From Cryptosporangium sp044454545 (GTDB lineage: Bacteria; Actinomycetota; Actinomycetes; Mycobacteriales; Cryptosporangiaceae): 64,000 bases of DNA. Each line of letters opens with the position of its first letter. Position 1 is the first letter of the stretch. Shown piece by piece: positions 61,735 through 64,000 of this stretch. The stretch is taken from assembly GCF_044454545.1 (NCBI RefSeq), contig NZ_JBITDV010000003.1:186001-250000 (forward strand), read 5' to 3'. The notes beneath the pieces are model-generated. The model did no database searches. It was not told the DNA's origin and worked only from the letters and a program-made list of their open reading frames with translations. The position numbers and the translations under genes are program-made.

Positions 61735-62610
61735 GTGTCCGTAGTCCGCTTGAATGAACACATGTACCAACGGATACGGGCGTGGTGGCGGACCTACAGC
61801 CTCGCGATGCGACTAGGAGCCCTTTCGCTCTGGATGCTGAGCGGGGTACTTCTTACTTTAGGTATCACCGGGGACATACTCGATTGGTGGGGCGACCTTC
61901 CGTTCACAATTAATCTACTTACCTCAGCCGCAGGTGCCAGTTTCGGGCTTCCGCTCGCCGTTCTCGTACTCGATACGCTCGCTAAACAGCGTACGTCGCT
62001 ATTGGATAGCCAGGCTGCGGCGCAACTGTCTTATCGAACGATGCGACGACTGGCCGAAGCTCTTTCCGGCATGTCGAGACTGGGCGGAACCGCCGTGACC
62101 GACACCCTTCTTGGTGACTTCTATCGCTTACGTGAACAAGTGAACAGCTGTAGAATGACGGGCAAGCTTGCCGATCCCTTCAGCGCGCAAGCGCTCATTG
62201 AAGAGATTAGCGACCAGCTCTCCGAAAACTTCTCGCCCGTTGACCGACTCGGCGAGCAGATTGTAATTGCGCACTTAAACTGGGAACTCTTTGTCACGCA
62301 TGCTCGAGAAGCCGTTGGTCGACAATCGCTTATAGCTGACGATATCTTGAGCAAAGTCGGACTGCTACTAAAGGAACTAGAGAGAATGGATACTCGGATC
62401 CTCGATTCCAATGAGTTCCTTCTCGCGCTTGAACCCATCGTGCGAATGGAGACGAATCCGGATATTCATCCCTCCGCTGTCGAGACTCGATATATGGTTC
62501 GCCATGTGGATGACGTCGACCTCGCAGTGCGCCTCATGCAGAAGACCTCAGAGGTCGCGCCGAGCGTCAGGTACGCTGCCTCCGCACTGGAGAACCGATT
62601 GAAGAGATAA
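61735..62610 (+). CDS. Two-TM membrane protein with helical C-terminus, low GC
   Basis: The product is 291 aa if the GTG at 61735 is used; GGAGGAG at ~61702 is too far, and an ATG at 61762 is another option. TM helices at ~27-47 (ALSLWMLSGVLLTLGITGDI) and ~57-82 (INLLTSAAGASFGLPLAVLVLDTL). The remaining ~200 residues are helical and soluble. GC and codon use are clearly lower than in the left half of the window. Function unknown; the layout (two TM + cytosolic helical domain) resembles some element-borne defence or exclusion proteins, but nothing proves this. Confidence 0.65.
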   Translation: MSVVRLNEHMYQRIRAWWRTYSLAMRLGALSLWMLSGVLLTLGITGDILDWWGDLPFTINLLTSAAGASFGLPLAVLVLDTLAKQRTSLLDSQAAAQLSYRTMRRLAEALSGMSRLGGTAVTDTLLGDFYRLREQVNSCRMTGKLADPFSAQALIEEISDQLSENFSPVDRLGEQIVIAHLNWELFVTHAREAVGRQSLIADDILSKVGLLLKELERMDTRILDSNEFLLALEPIVRMETNPDIHPSAVETRYMVRHVDDVDLAVRLMQKTSEVAPSVRYAASALENRLKR

Positions 62611-62677
62611 CCAGTCGCTACCGCGTTGAGGTGTGGAATTGGCTCAGCTCGTGATGCAGGGCTCGGGACGCCGACCG

Positions 62678-63193
62678 CTAGCGAAGTTGCATACTTGCGC
62701 TGTCGCTAGCAAGGTTGAATTCGATGCGTGAAGGCACAAAGCTAGCTGTTGTCGGAAAATGTAGGTCGGCCTTCGCAGTCTCGCCCGGCCCGACCGAAAT
62801 AACGTCTGCAACGCCGATAACCCTTTCTCCACTTACATCAGCTAGGGCCTGCTCTTCGCCGAAAAGATATGCATACGAAGTGGCGGAGTTGCGCAGCTCA
62901 ATGTGGACTACCACCTCACCATTGCGGTAAGGGATTATCGATCGCACCGTAAGCGCAACTCCTCCTACTCGAATCATCGATGGGCTGGGCCGAGCCGAAT
63001 CGGGCCCCCGTCCCAGTCTGCTAGCGCTTGGCCCCGCAGCGGCAGACTGCGAGTCGCCATTACTCGGTGCACGTGCATTAGACCGCTCTAAGGCAGAAAA
63101 GTCGCCCAACTTCTCGGCGGCAAACCAGAAGGCGAAAACAACGAACGCCAGTGCTATTGCTACTGGCACGCGCGTCAGTGGAGGCTGGATCAC
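62678..63193 (-). CDS. Membrane-anchored small protein with beta-rich outer domain
   Basis: The product is 171 aa. One N-terminal TM/signal anchor (~11-28, IALAFVVFAFWFAAEKLG), a Ser/Ala/Pro-rich linker, then a ~100-residue beta domain (GGVALTVRSIIPYRNGEVVVHIELRNSATS) similar in pattern to DUF4352-type lipoprotein or telomeric-repeat-binding-like folds. Encoded convergently with the gene at 61735. Function unknown. Confidence 0.65.
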   Translation of the reverse strand: MIQPPLTRVPVAIALAFVVFAFWFAAEKLGDFSALERSNARAPSNGDSQSAAAGPSASRLGRGPDSARPSPSMIRVGGVALTVRSIIPYRNGEVVVHIELRNSATSYAYLFGEEQALADVSGERVIGVADVISVGPGETAKADLHFPTTASFVPSRIEFNLASDSASMQLR

Positions 63194-63264
63194 TCAGTCT
63201 CCCGAGGTGCTCAACGTGCAGGCATTGCCGGCGGGTGGCGGAGGGTAACTAACGAGCATTACAG

Positions 63265-64000
63265 TCACTTTATAGAAACAAAGTTTAGTAATAGTTGATA
63301 CGCGGCGTTTCCCGCAATGCCGATACCAATACCAGATGCCAGTTCTCCAAGCCGCGTGAGGAAAGTGGCCAGGAGTCCTGACTCTTTCGCTTGCTCAACT
63401 GGCGCATCGGTAACTATCTGTCGTAACTTCGCAAACTCTGACCGATTCCACGGAATTTCGGGGTCACGCAAGAGCTCTTTGAGCGCCTGAGCAGCCTTGT
63501 CGGGCGGGACCGATGCACCAGCGGAGTACTCGACTCCGCCGAACTCAACTCGCCCCCCGCCGAACGTCGACCCGAAGATTGTCCCGCCTGTGTTGTCGAT
63601 GTTAAATGTCGGACCGCTTGGTTGATTCACTCGTGACCTCCTAGCAGACGCTTCCATCGCTTTACCTGCTTCATTCCATATCTTGCCCGCATCAGTGACG
63701 CTAATAGAAGCGGATCGGTAGATACCTTCCAAGGGCGTTGTCGAGCCGAACGTCGCTTGAACCAGCACGGCTAACCATTCCGGTCGACCGAGATTGATAT
63801 TGATCAGGCCCCACGCCGAAGCTGCTCGGACCACATCAAGGAAGGTCGAAAATTCGACGCCGTCGCTAATCTTCGAAAGGACAACTTCGGCGCTATTGGC
63901 CTCCTGGCTTCTCTCCGCTAAAAACTCCATCAGTTCGAGCAGTAGTACGGAGCCTATCCGCGCGGCCTCTTCGTCAGCCTCATCGGCAAATTCGGAATTG
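63265..64000 (-). CDS. Unknown element protein, N-terminus cut by window edge
   Basis: The frame stays open to the right edge: upstream of the ATG at 63930 it continues without stop and with normal coding content (ADEADEEAARIGSVLLLELME). The visible part has a helical N-terminal region, a central NIDNTGGTIFGSTFGGGRVEF segment and a C-terminal hydrophobic helix (ELASGIGIGIAGNAAYQLLLNF). The Gly-rich centre resembles repeat-like beta segments of effector-associated proteins. I do not recognise the family. Confidence 0.65.
   Translation of the reverse strand, partial: NSEFADEADEEAARIGSVLLLELMEFLAERSQEANSAEVVLSKISDGVEFSTFLDVVRAASAWGLININLGRPEWLAVLVQATFGSTTPLEGIYRSASISVTDAGKIWNEAGKAMEASARRSRVNQPSGPTFNIDNTGGTIFGSTFGGGRVEFGGVEYSAGASVPPDKAAQALKELLRDPEIPWNRSEFAKLRQIVTDAPVEQAKESGLLATFLTRLGELASGIGIGIAGNAAYQLLLNFVSIK

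Larger units (their letters stand above)
52523..64000. mobile_element. Integrative element (serine-integrase type), right end beyond the window
   Basis: Left border given by the broken methyltransferase gene. Contents: large serine recombinase, FtsK/TraB-like translocase, membrane and zinc-ribbon proteins, XRE and GntR regulators, HAD phosphatase, and lower-GC unknown genes at the right. This resembles an actinomycete integrative and conjugative element (AICE) moving double-stranded DNA through a single translocase. No replication initiator (RepSA or Prim-Pol) is seen in the visible part. Confidence 0.8.

Overview
The window is high-GC DNA with strong Shine-Dalgarno sites, many 4-base ATGA/GTGA gene overlaps, and typical actinomycete families (AfsR/SARP regulator, SigE-type sigma factor, DUF574-type methyltransferase, DUF2637-like protein). 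It most likely comes from the chromosome of a mycelial soil actinomycete. The genus cannot be fixed from sequence alone.

Layout. 1-3.9 kb: a partial AfsR/SARP regulator, a 55-aa acidic peptide coupled to a CHAP-LysM protein, and a SigE-type sigma factor with a one-TM partner. 3.9-5.6 kb: no gene, but a degenerate 29-31 bp tandem repeat. 5.6-12.8 kb: two divergent operons encoding a GntP permease, KDPG-type aldolase, D-aminoacylase-type deacylase, fold-III PLP enzyme, KDG-type kinase, IclR regulator and RidA. Together they look like a route from N-acetyl-D-glucosaminate (oxidised chitin) to pyruvate and glyceraldehyde-3-phosphate. 12.8-19.5 kb: a propeller-like protein, then a ROK repressor divergent from a sugar ABC importer with a ROK kinase. 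19.5-22.8 kb: alcohol dehydrogenase, MarR regulator, PilZ protein and small proteins. 22.97 kb: tRNA-Pro(GGG) followed by a tyrosine-integrase remnant. 23.6-27 kb: a NarL/LiaS-type two-component system and a membrane protein.

27.1-38.4 kb is a patchwork. An oligopeptide ABC importer has a permease fused to an ATPase. It is surrounded by fragments of a second such system (binding protein and ATPase) and by truncated genes (kinase-like, DUF1330). 38.4-43.2 kb: a sulfonate/taurine-type operon (TauD-like dioxygenase, binding protein, two permeases, ATPase) preceded by a 42-aa leader peptide and two hairpins, which suggests attenuation. 43.3-52 kb: aldo/keto reductase, TetR, MFS exporter, LuxR-type ATPase regulator, DUF2637-like protein and small membrane genes.

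From about 52.52 kb to the right edge lies an integrative element. Its large serine recombinase sits beside a DUF574-type methyltransferase gene that is cut off after 110 codons, so that gene is the probable attachment site. The element carries an FtsK/TraB-like DNA translocase, a zinc-ribbon micro-protein, a membrane protein, an XRE regulator, a HAD phosphatase, a GntR regulator and lower-GC unknown genes. CTAGTC motifs repeated three times precede both the XRE gene and the right-hand divergent pair, and probably form a shared operator. The right end of the element is outside the window.
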